From assembly GCF_030814995.1 (NCBI RefSeq), contig NZ_JAUSVX010000004.1:62001-126000 (forward strand): a stretch of 64,000 nucleotides of DNA. Reading direction: 5' to 3'. Each line of letters begins with the position of its first letter. The stretch's first letter is position 1. The DNA is from Labrys wisconsinensis (lineage in GTDB: Bacteria; Pseudomonadota; Alphaproteobacteria; Rhizobiales; Labraceae). The notes beneath the pieces were generated by a model that was not told the origin of the DNA, searched no databases, and worked only from the letters and a program-made list of their open reading frames with translations. The position numbers and the translations under genes were made by a program. Of the stretch, positions 34,536 through 42,912 are shown in pieces.

Positions 34536-35905
34536 CACAAGCCTCCCCGGTGCAGCGACGACATCGCCCGGAAACGCTCGCCCAGCTCGACGCCCGCCGC
34601 CTTCGCCGCAACCTGCATCACCTCCACCAGCGCCGCGCCCTCGACCTTTTTCTGGTGGGCTTTCATGTCGCCGTCGCGATAGGCGTTGAGCATGCGCAGC
34701 TCCAGGGGATGCAGGCCGAGCCGCCGGGCGATCTTGTCCATCTGGCATTCCAGGGCGAAGTCGCCGATGGTGACGCCGAAGCCGCGCATGGCCGAGGAGG
34801 GCGTGCGGTTGGTGTAGACGCAATGCGCGTCGACCCAGACGTTCGGGATCGAATAGGGCCCCGGCATATGCGCCGCCGCCTTGGTGGTGCCGTAGGGGCT
34901 GTGCCTGGAATAGGCGCCGGCATCGACATAGAGCGTCACCTTGCGGGCGATGATGCGCCCGTCCGCGGCGACGCCATCCTTGACGATGATGCGCTCGGCC
35001 GCCCGGGGCGAGGAGACCTGCATCTCCTCCGCCCTGGTATAGGCGAACTTCACAGGCCGCCCCGTCAGCATGGCGCCGATGGCGGCGATCGGCTCGACCA
35101 TGACGTCGACCTTGCCGCCGAAGCCGCCGCCGACCGTGCCGCCGACCACCCGCAGCTTGCCGAACGGCACGTCGAGGATCAGCGCCGCATTGTCGAGGGT
35201 GAAGAAGCAGGCCTGGGTGTCGGAATGGATGGTGAGGCGGCCATTGCCCTCGGGCACGACGATGCAGCCGGTGGTCTCGGTCGGCGCATGCTCGATCGGC
35301 GACGACTGGTAGCGCTCCTCCAGGATGAAGTCGGCCCGGGCGAAGGCCTTGTCGACATCGCCGAAGCGCACGCGCCGGCAATGATGGCCCTCGTAGACGA
35401 AATAATTGGTGCCATGCGGCTTGATGACCGGCGCGCCCGGCTTCAGCGCCTCCTCGACGTCGAAGACGGCCGGCAGCCGCTCGTAGGCAACCTTGACCTT
35501 GGCCGCGCCCTCGGCCGCCGCCTGCGGGCTGTCGGCGAGCACGGCCACGACCTGCTCGCCCCTGTAGAGCACCCGGTCCTCCGGCAGCACCGGCTCGTCG
35601 TTCGGGCCGACGCCGATCAGGCGCAGGATCGTGTACCAGTTGCTCGGCACGTCCTGGTGGGTGAGCACGCGCACCACGCCGGGGACGGTCAGGGCCGGGG
35701 CGACGTCGACGCTGCGGATGAGGGCATGGTGATGCGGGCTGCGCACCATCTTCAGGTGCAGCATGCCGGGGAAGCGCCGGTCCTCGTAATAGGCGGTCCG
35801 GCCCTGGACATGGGCGCGGGTGTCGACGCGCTGGTGCGAGGTGCCGACCACGGCGACCGCATCGTCGCGCTCGCCGGCGAAGAAGCTCTTGTCGATATGC
35901 TCCAT
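34535..35905 (-). CDS. Molybdenum hydroxylase, molybdopterin subunit, N-terminal half
   Basis: A 456-residue protein corresponding to the first half of the xanthine-dehydrogenase family large subunit. It covers the a/b hammerhead domain (RVDTRAHVQGRTAYYEDRRF, GVVRVLTHQDVP) and first molybdopterin domain, with VGGTVGGGFGGKVDV and SSAMRGFGVTIGDFALE. It ends exactly at the linker between the two cofactor domains, so the split looks natural rather than a frameshift. Sizes of the two halves (about 50 and 36 kDa) match the split nicotinate dehydrogenase. Confidence 0.92.
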   Translation of the reverse strand: MEHIDKSFFAGERDDAVAVVGTSHQRVDTRAHVQGRTAYYEDRRFPGMLHLKMVRSPHHHALIRSVDVAPALTVPGVVRVLTHQDVPSNWYTILRLIGVGPNDEPVLPEDRVLYRGEQVVAVLADSPQAAAEGAAKVKVAYERLPAVFDVEEALKPGAPVIKPHGTNYFVYEGHHCRRVRFGDVDKAFARADFILEERYQSSPIEHAPTETTGCIVVPEGNGRLTIHSDTQACFFTLDNAALILDVPFGKLRVVGGTVGGGFGGKVDVMVEPIAAIGAMLTGRPVKFAYTRAEEMQVSSPRAAERIIVKDGVAADGRIIARKVTLYVDAGAYSRHSPYGTTKAAAHMPGPYSIPNVWVDAHCVYTNRTPSSAMRGFGVTIGDFALECQMDKIARRLGLHPLELRMLNAYRDGDMKAHQKKVEGAALVEVMQVAAKAAGVELGERFRAMSSLHRGGL

Positions 35906-35915
35906 GGCGGCGCCC

Positions 35916-36407
35916 TCACGCCGCCCGGCGGTCGAGGGCGCGCAGCCGCGCGGCGGCGTCGAGCACCGCGTCGACGATCGCCTCGTAGCCGGTACAGCGG
36001 CAGACATTGCCCGAGATCGCCGCCATCGCCTCCTCGCGCGAGGGCGAGAGCGTGCGGTCCAGCAGGCCCTTGGCCGCCATGATCATGCCGGCATTGCAGA
36101 AGCCGCACTGGGTGGCGAAGCCCTCGTAGAAGGCCGCCTGGATCGGGTGCAGCACCTCCCCGTCCGCCAGCCCTTCGATGGTGGTGATCGCGCCGCCGTC
36201 GACGAGCTCGGTCAGGGTGCAGCAGGCGAGGACGGGCGTGCCGTCGATATGCACGGTGCAGGTGCCGCAAGTGCCGCCCTCGCAGCCGGCCTTGGCGCCG
36301 GTGAGATCGAGAGCATCGCGCAGCGTGCGCAGCAGGGTGGTGCCGGGCCTGACCAGGATCTCCTGGACCTGGCCGTTGACGATGATGGCGACGGGCTGGG
36401 ACTTCAT
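35916..36407 (-). CDS. Molybdenum hydroxylase, 2Fe-2S subunit
   Basis: A 163-residue electron-transfer subunit with both iron-sulfur clusters of the family. The plant-ferredoxin-type motif is CEGGTCGTC with a distal Cys (LACCTL), and the C-terminal helical-domain cysteines are in QCGFCNAGM and NVCRCTGY. It overlaps the FAD-subunit gene by ATGA and is 10 bp upstream of the molybdopterin half. It carries electrons from the molybdenum site to FAD. Confidence 0.96.
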   Translation of the reverse strand: MKSQPVAIIVNGQVQEILVRPGTTLLRTLRDALDLTGAKAGCEGGTCGTCTVHIDGTPVLACCTLTELVDGGAITTIEGLADGEVLHPIQAAFYEGFATQCGFCNAGMIMAAKGLLDRTLSPSREEAMAAISGNVCRCTGYEAIVDAVLDAAARLRALDRRAA

Positions 36408-37285
36408 TCCGGGCTCCCCGAGGTTTCGCCGAGCAGGGCGCGACGCACATGCACCGGCAGCACCTGCCGCCGGTACCAGGCGCTGGCATAGGCGTCGTCG
36501 ACCGGGCGGATATCGGCCCGCGCCGCTTCGCCGGCCGCCCGGACCGTCGCCTCGGTCAGCGGCCTGCCGGCGAGCGCCGCCTCGGTCAGCGGCCTGCCGG
36601 CGAGCGCCGCCTCGGTCAGCGGCCTGCCGGCGAGCGCCGCCTCGGCCGAGGGCGCGCGCAGCGGCCGCGGCCCGACGCCGCCGAGGGCGATGCGGCTCGC
36701 CCTCACCGTGCCGTCCTGGATGTCGAGCAGCGCCGCGACGGTGACGATCGCCGCCGAGTTGTGGGTGCGCCGCATCGCCTTGCGGAAGCGCAGGGCCCCG
36801 GGTGCCGGCAGGGTGAAGCGCAGATGGGTGACGATCTCGCCCTCGTGCCGCTCGGCGAGCCAGGCCTCCAGCCTGCGGGTCGCCGATCCGGCGGGGCCTT
36901 CGGTCGTGACGCTGGCGTCGAGCGCCAGCAGCGCCACCGCGAGGTCGCCATAGGGGGCGGGCGCGAACAGGTTGCCGCCGACCGTGGCCGAGTTGCGCAG
37001 GGTCGGGTGGCCGATGGCTGAGATCACCGGATGCAGCGCCGCCAGCGCCGGCTCGCGCCCGATCGCCGCGAGCCGCACCATGGCGCCCAGCGTCACGCGG
37101 TCCTTGCCGATCCGGATGGCCGAAAGTCCGGAGCGGTCGAGGCTGACGAGCGTCCTCAGGCCGCTGGTGCCGGCATTGACCGCCGGGATGATCAACGTGC
37201 CCCCCGCGAGGATCGCGACCTGCCGGCCCTTCAGCGACGGCAGCGCAAGCCTGGCGGACTGCGGGCGCGCCACAGCCTCCAGCAT
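36404..37285 (-). CDS. Molybdenum hydroxylase, FAD-binding subunit
   Basis: A 293-residue CoxM/XdhB-type subunit with FAD motifs ILAGGTLIIPAVN (about 28-40) and HPTLRNSATVGGNLF (about 93-107). The C-terminal CO-dehydrogenase flavoprotein domain follows. At about residues 216-245 a ten-residue unit (AALAGRPLTE) occurs three times because of three exact 30-bp copies in the DNA; other family members have one. It is the first gene of the operon, divergent from a GntR regulator. Confidence 0.93.
   Translation of the reverse strand: MLEAVARPQSARLALPSLKGRQVAILAGGTLIIPAVNAGTSGLRTLVSLDRSGLSAIRIGKDRVTLGAMVRLAAIGREPALAALHPVISAIGHPTLRNSATVGGNLFAPAPYGDLAVALLALDASVTTEGPAGSATRRLEAWLAERHEGEIVTHLRFTLPAPGALRFRKAMRRTHNSAAIVTVAALLDIQDGTVRASRIALGGVGPRPLRAPSAEAALAGRPLTEAALAGRPLTEAALAGRPLTEATVRAAGEAARADIRPVDDAYASAWYRRQVLPVHVRRALLGETSGSPE
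36551..36640. repeat. In-frame 30-bp tandem repeat, three exact copies
   Basis: Copies at 36551-36580, 36581-36610 and 36611-36640 are identical, and a few bases of a fourth follow. The repeat keeps the reading frame of the FAD-subunit gene and encodes three copies of AALAGRPLTE. The absence of any difference between copies points to recent slippage expansion. Confidence 0.95.
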
Positions 37286-37331
37286 GGGTTCCCTCCGAAT
37301 CGAGTCCTGTTGGACTTCTGATTGATCATCG

Positions 37332-37343
37332 ATTATCGATAAT
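37332..37343. promoter_or_regulatory. 12-bp perfect palindrome, candidate GntR operator
   Basis: ATTATCGATAAT lies in the AT-rich part of the 158-bp region between the hydroxylase operon and the divergent GntR gene, 46 bp upstream of the FAD-subunit start. It is the obvious candidate for the GntR protein's binding site. Confidence 0.5.
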
Positions 37344-37443
37344 TTTTGCGACCTGTCAACGTGGGCTCCGCGGCGCTGGAAAGCCTTCGATTCCCGCCGC
37401 GAATCGCGTCATGACAGGGCGTGCAACCAAAGGCATTTCGTCG

Positions 37444-38103
37444 ATGAGCGTCGTCCGCGTCACCTTCCGCGAGCAGGTCAAGGACACGCTGATGCGCCGC
37501 ATCGTCGACGGCACCTATCCGCCGGGCACGCGGCTGATCGAGCTGAAGCTCGCCCGCGAGTTCGGCGTGTCCCAGGCGCCGGTGCGCGAGGCGATCCGCG
37601 AGATCGAAACGATCGGCCTCGTCCTCTCCCAGCCGCACAAGGGCGCCGTGGTCGGCGATTTTGCCGCCCGCGTCGACGAGGCCTACACCGTGCGCGGCGC
37701 GCTGGAGGAGGCGGCGACGCGCCTGGCGGTCGGGCGGCTCGGCGACATCGCCGCCCTGCAGGCCGAGGTCGACGCCATGGCCGATGCCGCCACGCGCCGC
37801 GACATCGAGGCGCTGAAGCACCACAGCGTCGCCTTCCACCGCCTGATCGTCGAGGCCTGCGGCAACCAGCTCCTGGCCTCGATCTGGAACTCGCTGCAGA
37901 TCGAGACCCGCACCACGCTGACGCTGCTGCACCCGGACCTCGACCTGATGCAGGCGGCGTTGTCGCACCAGCCGATCGTCGATGCCATCGCCAGCGGCGA
38001 CAGCGAGCGCGCCGCCCGCGTCGCCCGCGAGCATCAGGCCTATTTCGAGGAGGCGACGGCCCCGCGCCAATCGGCACCGGCGCCGAAGGCGGCGGGCGCC
38101 TGA
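37444..38103 (+). CDS. GntR-family transcriptional regulator (FCD domain)
   Basis: A 219-residue GntR/FCD protein. The winged helix covers about residues 8-75 ([20 protein letters not shown], then [11 protein letters not shown]) and the FCD domain follows ([30 protein letters not shown]). ATG 37444 is preferred; ATG 37411 would add 11 residues. Neither has a strong ribosome binding site. It is divergent from the molybdenum hydroxylase operon, which it probably represses until a pathway compound binds. Confidence 0.93.
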   Translation: MSVVRVTFREQVKDTLMRRIVDGTYPPGTRLIELKLAREFGVSQAPVREAIREIETIGLVLSQPHKGAVVGDFAARVDEAYTVRGALEEAATRLAVGRLGDIAALQAEVDAMADAATRRDIEALKHHSVAFHRLIVEACGNQLLASIWNSLQIETRTTLTLLHPDLDLMQAALSHQPIVDAIASGDSERAARVAREHQAYFEEATAPRQSAPAPKAAGA

Positions 38104-38122
38104 GCCGGAGAGGGAGCAGCCG

Positions 38123-38449
38123 ATGCGGACGGTGCTGATCTATGCGGCCGCCGCCCTGGCCGAGATCGGCGGCTGCTTCGCGGCCTGGGCTTGGCTGCGG
38201 CTGGGCAGATCCGTCTGGTGGCTGGCGCCGGGCCTCGCCTCGCTGGCGCTGTTCGCGTTCCTGCTGACCCTGGTCGACAGCGCCGCGGCCGGGCGGGCCT
38301 ATGCCGCCTATGGCGGCGTCTACATCATCGCCTCGCTGCTCTGGCTCTGGGGCGTCGAGGGCGTCAGGCCGGACCGCTGGGACATGGCCGGGGCTGCGAT
38401 CTGTCTGGCCGGCGCCGCGGTGATCCTCTGGGGACCTCGCCCGGCCTGA
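38123..38449 (+). CDS. YnfA/UPF0060-family small membrane protein
   Basis: A 108-residue protein with four predicted membrane helices and the YnfA signature [16 protein letters not shown] and [17 protein letters not shown]. The family is related in fold to small multidrug resistance exporters; function is not settled. It begins 19 bp after the GntR gene and may be co-transcribed with it by chance. Confidence 0.93.
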   Translation: MRTVLIYAAAALAEIGGCFAAWAWLRLGRSVWWLAPGLASLALFAFLLTLVDSAAAGRAYAAYGGVYIIASLLWLWGVEGVRPDRWDMAGAAICLAGAAVILWGPRPA

Positions 38450-38558
38450 GCCGGACACCGCGTCGGGCAAATCACCCATCCCTCCGCGGGCAGTTTGCCG
38501 AGGCAGTGCCGCACGTCCGCCGCTAGGGTCGGAAGGGTCGCCAGCCGGAGCGCCGGGA

Positions 38559-38783
38559 ATGCACGCACGCCTGCCCGCCGTCCTCTACGCCTGGTTCGCG
38601 ATCGACCTCCTGCTCGCGCTGGCCCCACCGTTACACTGGGCGCTCAGCGGCAGCGCGCCGGTGCTCGGCGTGCCGAGGGTGCTGCTCTACCTCTTCGGCA
38701 CCAGCGCCTTCATCGCGGCGAGCGTCGTGACGGCCTATCTCTGCGATCCCTCGATGCGGGCCGCGGATCGGGAGCGGCGCTGA
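38559..38783 (+). CDS. DUF3311-type small membrane protein, symporter partner
   Basis: A 74-residue protein with two hydrophobic helices (VLYAWFAIDLLLALAPPLHW and a segment around residues 40-62). Short two-helix proteins of this type lie directly before sodium:solute symporter genes, as here, with only 3 bp between the two genes. They are thought to be accessory subunits, as the MctP/YhdT type pairs suggest. Confidence 0.8.
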   Translation: MHARLPAVLYAWFAIDLLLALAPPLHWALSGSAPVLGVPRVLLYLFGTSAFIAASVVTAYLCDPSMRAADRERR

Positions 38784-38786
38784 GCC

Positions 38787-40316
38787 ATGGGCATGGTCAT
38801 CACCTATGGCGCCCTGGCCTCGTTCTTCGCCGTCGTCGTCGCGATCCTGCAGCGCTCCTACGTCGCGGACCGCGACTTCAGCGACTTCACCGTCGCCGGC
38901 CGCTCGTTCGGCGGCTTCTACCAGGCGATGGCCTTCCTCAACACCTATCTGCCCGGCACGGTCTTCATCAGCATCGTCGGCTTCGTCGTCGGCAAGGGCG
39001 TGCTCGGCATCGGCATCTTCTCGATCATGCTCGCGCCGGTGGTGATGTACCTGATGGCGCATCGGGTCTGGACCTGGGGAGCGGCCTACGATCTCAAGAC
39101 CCAGCCCGATCTCATGGCGCTGCGCTTCGAGTCCCGCGCCATCCGGATCATCGCCGCGCTGATCGGCGTCGCCGGGCTGTTCCCCTGGATGGTGCTCGGC
39201 ATGCAGTCGCTGGGCGCCGTGTTCCACGCGCTCTCGCTGGGCCATCTCGGCTTCACGACCTCGGTCATGCTGGGCGTCGTGGTGATGACGGTGCGCCAGG
39301 TCTGGACCATCCGCATGGGCATGCGCGGCATCGTCATCTCGGACCTGTTCCAGGGCATCGTCGCCTATGGCCTGGGCAGCGTGCTGCTGGTGATCGTGAT
39401 CGTCTGGCTGGTCCTGCAGGGCACCACGCTGTCGTCGGTTCCGTCCGAGCACTTCGACCTGCCCGGGCCCGGGACGCCGGTGCCGCTGCTGTTCTTCTCC
39501 CTCGGGCTGCTGCCCTTGCTCTGCAGCCTGTGCTGGCCCGACCTTTTCGTCCGGCTCTACACCGGCTCGGGCGTCGGCAGCGTCAAGCGCTCCTCGGCCT
39601 ATTGCGCGCCGATCGCCCTTGTCTTCCTCGTCGGTCTCTATCTCATGGCCTTGCTGGCATCGGGGCGTCCCGATATTGCCGCCGCGCCGGACTCGGCCTG
39701 GTTCACGCTTGCCGAGGCGGCCGGCGGCCCCTGGCTGCTCGGCCTGGCGGGTGTCGTCGTGTTCGCGGCCTCGATGGGCAATATCGACGCGACCGTGCAG
39801 TCGAGCGGGGCCCAGATCGCCAACGACGTGCTGGGCGCCCTCGGCCGCGACGGGCGCCGGATGGGCCAGCGCGCGCTGATCCTCACCTCGCAGGTCGCCA
39901 TGGCGGCGATCACCGTTGCCGCGGCGCTGATCGCCTGCCTGCCGCTGCCCAGCCTGTTCAGCATCGCGCTGCTGGCGTTCCAGATCATGGTGCAGCTGTC
40001 GGTGCCGCTCTATTTCGGCATCTTCACCAAGTTCGGCAACCGGCAGGGCGCCATCGCCGCCATGCTCGCCGGGATTGCCGTGGTGGGCGTGCTGCAGTTC
40101 CTCTGGCCGATCGGCATTCCCTGGGCCTATGGGCTGACCTCGGGCGCCGTCGCGCTCGTGGTCAATGCCGCGGTCTATGTCGGTGCCGGGCTGCTGCTGG
40201 CGCGCACGGCCGACGAGCAGGCGAGGCTCGATGCCCTGTTCGCGGTCGCGGCAAGGCCGGCGATGACGCCCGGCCGTGCCGGCGCCGCGGATCCGGCGGC
40301 GGTCGGTGCCGAGTGA
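38787..40316 (+). CDS. Sodium:solute symporter (SSS family)
   Basis: A 509-residue membrane protein with about 13 hydrophobic segments and the SSS pattern (FTVAGRSFGGFYQAMAFLNT, NIDATVQSSGAQIANDV). SSS carriers bring in carboxylates, sugars, amino acids or urea with sodium. It is coupled to the DUF3311-like protein and lies 341 bp after YnfA. Its substrate may belong to the neighbouring molybdenum-hydroxylase pathway, but nothing in the sequence shows this. Confidence 0.94.
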   Translation: MGMVITYGALASFFAVVVAILQRSYVADRDFSDFTVAGRSFGGFYQAMAFLNTYLPGTVFISIVGFVVGKGVLGIGIFSIMLAPVVMYLMAHRVWTWGAAYDLKTQPDLMALRFESRAIRIIAALIGVAGLFPWMVLGMQSLGAVFHALSLGHLGFTTSVMLGVVVMTVRQVWTIRMGMRGIVISDLFQGIVAYGLGSVLLVIVIVWLVLQGTTLSSVPSEHFDLPGPGTPVPLLFFSLGLLPLLCSLCWPDLFVRLYTGSGVGSVKRSSAYCAPIALVFLVGLYLMALLASGRPDIAAAPDSAWFTLAEAAGGPWLLGLAGVVVFAASMGNIDATVQSSGAQIANDVLGALGRDGRRMGQRALILTSQVAMAAITVAAALIACLPLPSLFSIALLAFQIMVQLSVPLYFGIFTKFGNRQGAIAAMLAGIAVVGVLQFLWPIGIPWAYGLTSGAVALVVNAAVYVGAGLLLARTADEQARLDALFAVAARPAMTPGRAGAADPAAVGAE

Positions 40317-40351
40317 GCCCCGGTGCCCGGCCCGGACATGGGAGAGGGACG

Positions 40352-41002
40352 ATGAGCGATCTCTACGGCCCGAGCCATCGCCGGTTGCAGGACGAGCACG
40401 ACACCACGCGCCTGGCGGATCGGCTCGAGGCGCTGGCCCATGTCGAGATCCCGCCGGACGAGCGGGCTTTCATCGAGAGCCGGCCGATGGTCTTCCTCTC
40501 GACCGTCGATCATCGCGGGCGGCCGACCGTGTCCTACAAGGGCGGTGCGCCCGGCTTCGTCCGCGTCCTCGACGACAACCGGCTCGTATTCCCCAGCTAT
40601 GACGGCAACGGCATGTTCCTGTCGCTCGGCAACATCGCGGCCAATCCTGAGATCGGCATGCTGTTCATCGATTTCGAGCGCCCCCGGCGGCTGCGCCTGC
40701 AGGGGCGGGCGGCCCTGCTCCGCGACGACCCGCTGCTGGCCTCCTATCCCGGCGCCCGGATGCTGGTGCGGGTCGATCCGGAGCAGGTCTTCGTCAATTG
40801 CGGGCGCTATATCCACCGATCGGCCGGAAGCCGGCTGTCGCCGCACATTCCCGATGCGGGCGGATGCCAGCCGTTCCCGGCCTGGAAGCGGATCGATATC
40901 TTCGGCGACGTCCTGCCGGCCGCCGACAGCCGCCGCGTCGCCGAGGCCGGCGGGCCGATCACGGTCGCCGATTACCCCGGCGAGGACGACCCGCCGGGGT
41001 GA
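40352..41002 (+). CDS. Pyridoxamine 5'-phosphate oxidase-like FMN-binding protein
   Basis: A 216-residue split-barrel flavoprotein with RPMVFLSTVDHRGRPTVSYK and VFPSYDGNGMFLSLGNIAAN. This pattern belongs to the PNPOx-like family that binds FMN or F420/haem and has varied activities. It starts 35 bp after the symporter gene. Function uncertain; it is not the vitamin B6 enzyme PdxH itself. Confidence 0.9.
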   Translation: MSDLYGPSHRRLQDEHDTTRLADRLEALAHVEIPPDERAFIESRPMVFLSTVDHRGRPTVSYKGGAPGFVRVLDDNRLVFPSYDGNGMFLSLGNIAANPEIGMLFIDFERPRRLRLQGRAALLRDDPLLASYPGARMLVRVDPEQVFVNCGRYIHRSAGSRLSPHIPDAGGCQPFPAWKRIDIFGDVLPAADSRRVAEAGGPITVADYPGEDDPPG

Positions 41003-41014
41003 GGGCGCGGGACG

Positions 41015-41347
41015 TCAGGCCGCGTCCTGGACCCGGGGCAGCGTCGTCTGGATCACCTCGAAACCCTCGAACACGGGATGCCCTGTCGTCAGCGAGGGGC
41101 CTTTGCCGGCGTCGCGATGAGCGAGGCGGAAGGCTTCCGACTTGGTCCAGGCCTCGAAATCGGCCTTGTTGCGCCAGATCACATGCGAGGAATAGAGCGT
41201 GTGGTCCTCGCGCTCCGGCCCGCGCAGCAGGTGGAACTCGACGAAGCCGGGCACAATGTCGATATGCACCTCGCGCTGGCGCCAGACGCTCTCGAACTCG
41301 GCTTCGCAGCCTTTCTTCACGGTGAAGCGGTTCATGGCGATGAACAT
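41015..41347 (-). CDS. hmuQ: Haem-degrading monooxygenase, IsdG/HmuQ-like
   Basis: A 110-residue dimeric alpha/beta-barrel protein (antibiotic biosynthesis monooxygenase fold). The IsdG-type active-site residues appear: Asn in MNRFTV near residue 6, Trp in VIWRN near 58, His in LAHRDAG near 76. It also has FESVWRQRE and PGFVEFHLLRG, the haem-degrading subgroup pattern. It is the last gene of the haem uptake operon, so it very likely opens imported haem to release iron, as HmuQ does in Bradyrhizobium. The symbol is assigned by this resemblance. Confidence 0.88.
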   Translation of the reverse strand: MFIAMNRFTVKKGCEAEFESVWRQREVHIDIVPGFVEFHLLRGPEREDHTLYSSHVIWRNKADFEAWTKSEAFRLAHRDAGKGPSLTTGHPVFEGFEVIQTTLPRVQDAA

Positions 41348-41377
41348 GGGGTGGGTCCTTTCCGGGGTTGTGACGAG

Positions 41378-42364
41378 TTAGCGGAATTTCTGTTCGAACG
41401 GCAAGACGGCGGCATAGGTGCCGCCCGGCGGTGGCGGGAGCGAAAGGCTCTGCATGGTCGAGACCGCCCGCTGGTCGAACACCTGGTCGCCGGAGCTGCG
41501 CGAGACCCGGCTCGATACCACGCTGCCGTCCGCGGCGACGCGGAAGGCGATCAATGCCGTCAGCCGGGCGGTGCCGACGCTGCGGAACCGGCTCTGCGCT
41601 CTCGCACGGACGAGCCTGCCATATTCCTGCTGGGTCGCCCCGGCGGCACGGGCGGTCGTGCTGCTGCCGATGTCCGACGGCGCGCCGCCGACCACCCGGG
41701 TCGAGCGCGTCGTGGGGCGCAGCGCTGCCAGGGTCGGCTTGGCCGGCTCATGCTCGCGCTTGGCCGCGGGCGGCTTTGGCCTGGGCGTCGGTTTTGCCGG
41801 CCTCTCGACCGGCCGCGCCGGCGGCGGCGTCACCGCTGCGACGGTGGTCGCCGTCTCGGCGGTCGTGGTCACCACCGGCTCGACCTCCACCGGCGCCACC
41901 GCCTGCGCCTGCAGCTCCGTCGGCGCCTCCTCGGGCGCTTGTTGCTCCACCGCCTGCGCCATTTCGGTCGGCGTCGTCTCGGGAGGCGGCGGCTGCTCGG
42001 CCGTCTCAGCCGGCGCCGCCTTGGTCGGTGGCGTTTCCGCCGCGACCTCCGTCGGCGGGGTCTGCGTCGCCGCCTGCGCTGTCACGGCTTCCTCGGTCTC
42101 GACCGGCTTGACCTCGCTGGTCTCGCTGCTGGTCAGGGCCTCGTCGACGCTGGCAGTCTCGACGCTTTCGAGGGATGGATCGACCGGCGTCGGCGCGACC
42201 TCCGGCACCGGCGCGAGGGAAGCCTCGATCGGCCGGTCGTTGCGCGTCTCGGTGCCGGCCGGCACGACCGACAGCGTCAGGGCCAGCGCCGCATGCGCCA
42301 GCGCCGAGACCACGATCGCGACGGGCCTGGCGTCGCGCAGCGCCCAGGTTCCGCTCCCGCTCAT
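41378..42364 (-). CDS. tonB: TonB-family energy transducer
   Basis: A 328-residue TonB protein. The N-terminal membrane anchor carries the SxxxH pair (VSALAHAALALTL), essential for contact with ExbB/D. A very long Pro/Glu/Thr-rich periplasm-spanning segment (about 45-200) includes PVERPAKPTPRPKPP. The C-terminal domain begins YGRLVRARAQSRFR and ends with a PFEQKFR tail. It overlaps the exbD gene by ATGA. Together these energise the outer-membrane haem receptor encoded in the same operon. Confidence 0.94.
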   Translation of the reverse strand: MSGSGTWALRDARPVAIVVSALAHAALALTLSVVPAGTETRNDRPIEASLAPVPEVAPTPVDPSLESVETASVDEALTSSETSEVKPVETEEAVTAQAATQTPPTEVAAETPPTKAAPAETAEQPPPPETTPTEMAQAVEQQAPEEAPTELQAQAVAPVEVEPVVTTTAETATTVAAVTPPPARPVERPAKPTPRPKPPAAKREHEPAKPTLAALRPTTRSTRVVGGAPSDIGSSTTARAAGATQQEYGRLVRARAQSRFRSVGTARLTALIAFRVAADGSVVSSRVSRSSGDQVFDQRAVSTMQSLSLPPPPGGTYAAVLPFEQKFR

Positions 42365-42912
42365 GGCGCCGATGTCGCCGCCGGCTGCGGCGCCGGAGCC
42401 GGCGCGGCGCCCGCCTGTGCCGGCGGGCCGCCAGGGGGGGGCTGCCCCGGCTGGCCGGCGGCGGCCTGCCCGGGCTGGCCGATGAAGGCGATATGTGCCG
42501 CGCCGGCCTGGCTCAGCGCCGACATGGTGTCGAGCACGCGCTGGTAGGGCACGCTGGCGTCGGCGCGGATATGGGCGGTGAGGTCCGGCCTGGCGGCGAC
42601 GCGGGTCCGCACCGCCGCGGCCAGGGCCTCGGGTGCGACCGCATCGCTGCCGAGATAGACCGTGCCGTCGCTGCGCACGCTGACGATCAGCGGCTCCTGG
42701 CGCTGCTCGACCGGCGGCAGGCCCTGCGTCTTCGGCAGGTCGACCTTGACGCCGGCCGCCAGCATCGGCGCGGTGACCATGAACACGATCAGGAGCACCA
42801 GCATCACGTCGACGAAGGGCGTGACGTTGATCTCGGCCACCGGATGGTGGCCGGCCACCGGGCGGTGGCCGCCTTCGCCCGCGTCGTCGAAGGAGAGGAG
42901 GGGGCCGCTCAT
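42361..42912 (-). CDS. exbD: ExbD/TolR biopolymer transport protein
   Basis: A 183-residue protein with one membrane helix carrying the essential Asp ([19 protein letters not shown]) and a periplasmic domain. Unusually for ExbD it ends in a long Gly/Pro/Ala-rich tail (about residues 150-183). It overlaps exbB by ATGA (42909-42912). It forms the proton-driven motor with ExbB and TonB. Confidence 0.95.
   Translation of the reverse strand: MSGPLLSFDDAGEGGHRPVAGHHPVAEINVTPFVDVMLVLLIVFMVTAPMLAAGVKVDLPKTQGLPPVEQRQEPLIVSVRSDGTVYLGSDAVAPEALAAAVRTRVAARPDLTAHIRADASVPYQRVLDTMSALSQAGAAHIAFIGQPGQAAAGQPGQPPPGGPPAQAGAAPAPAPQPAATSAP

Noticed and set aside
33528-35905. Split molybdopterin subunit as a frameshifted pseudogene
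   Set aside because: The junction is a neat TGATG overlap at a domain boundary, with an intact start and all motifs present, so a natural split is more likely.
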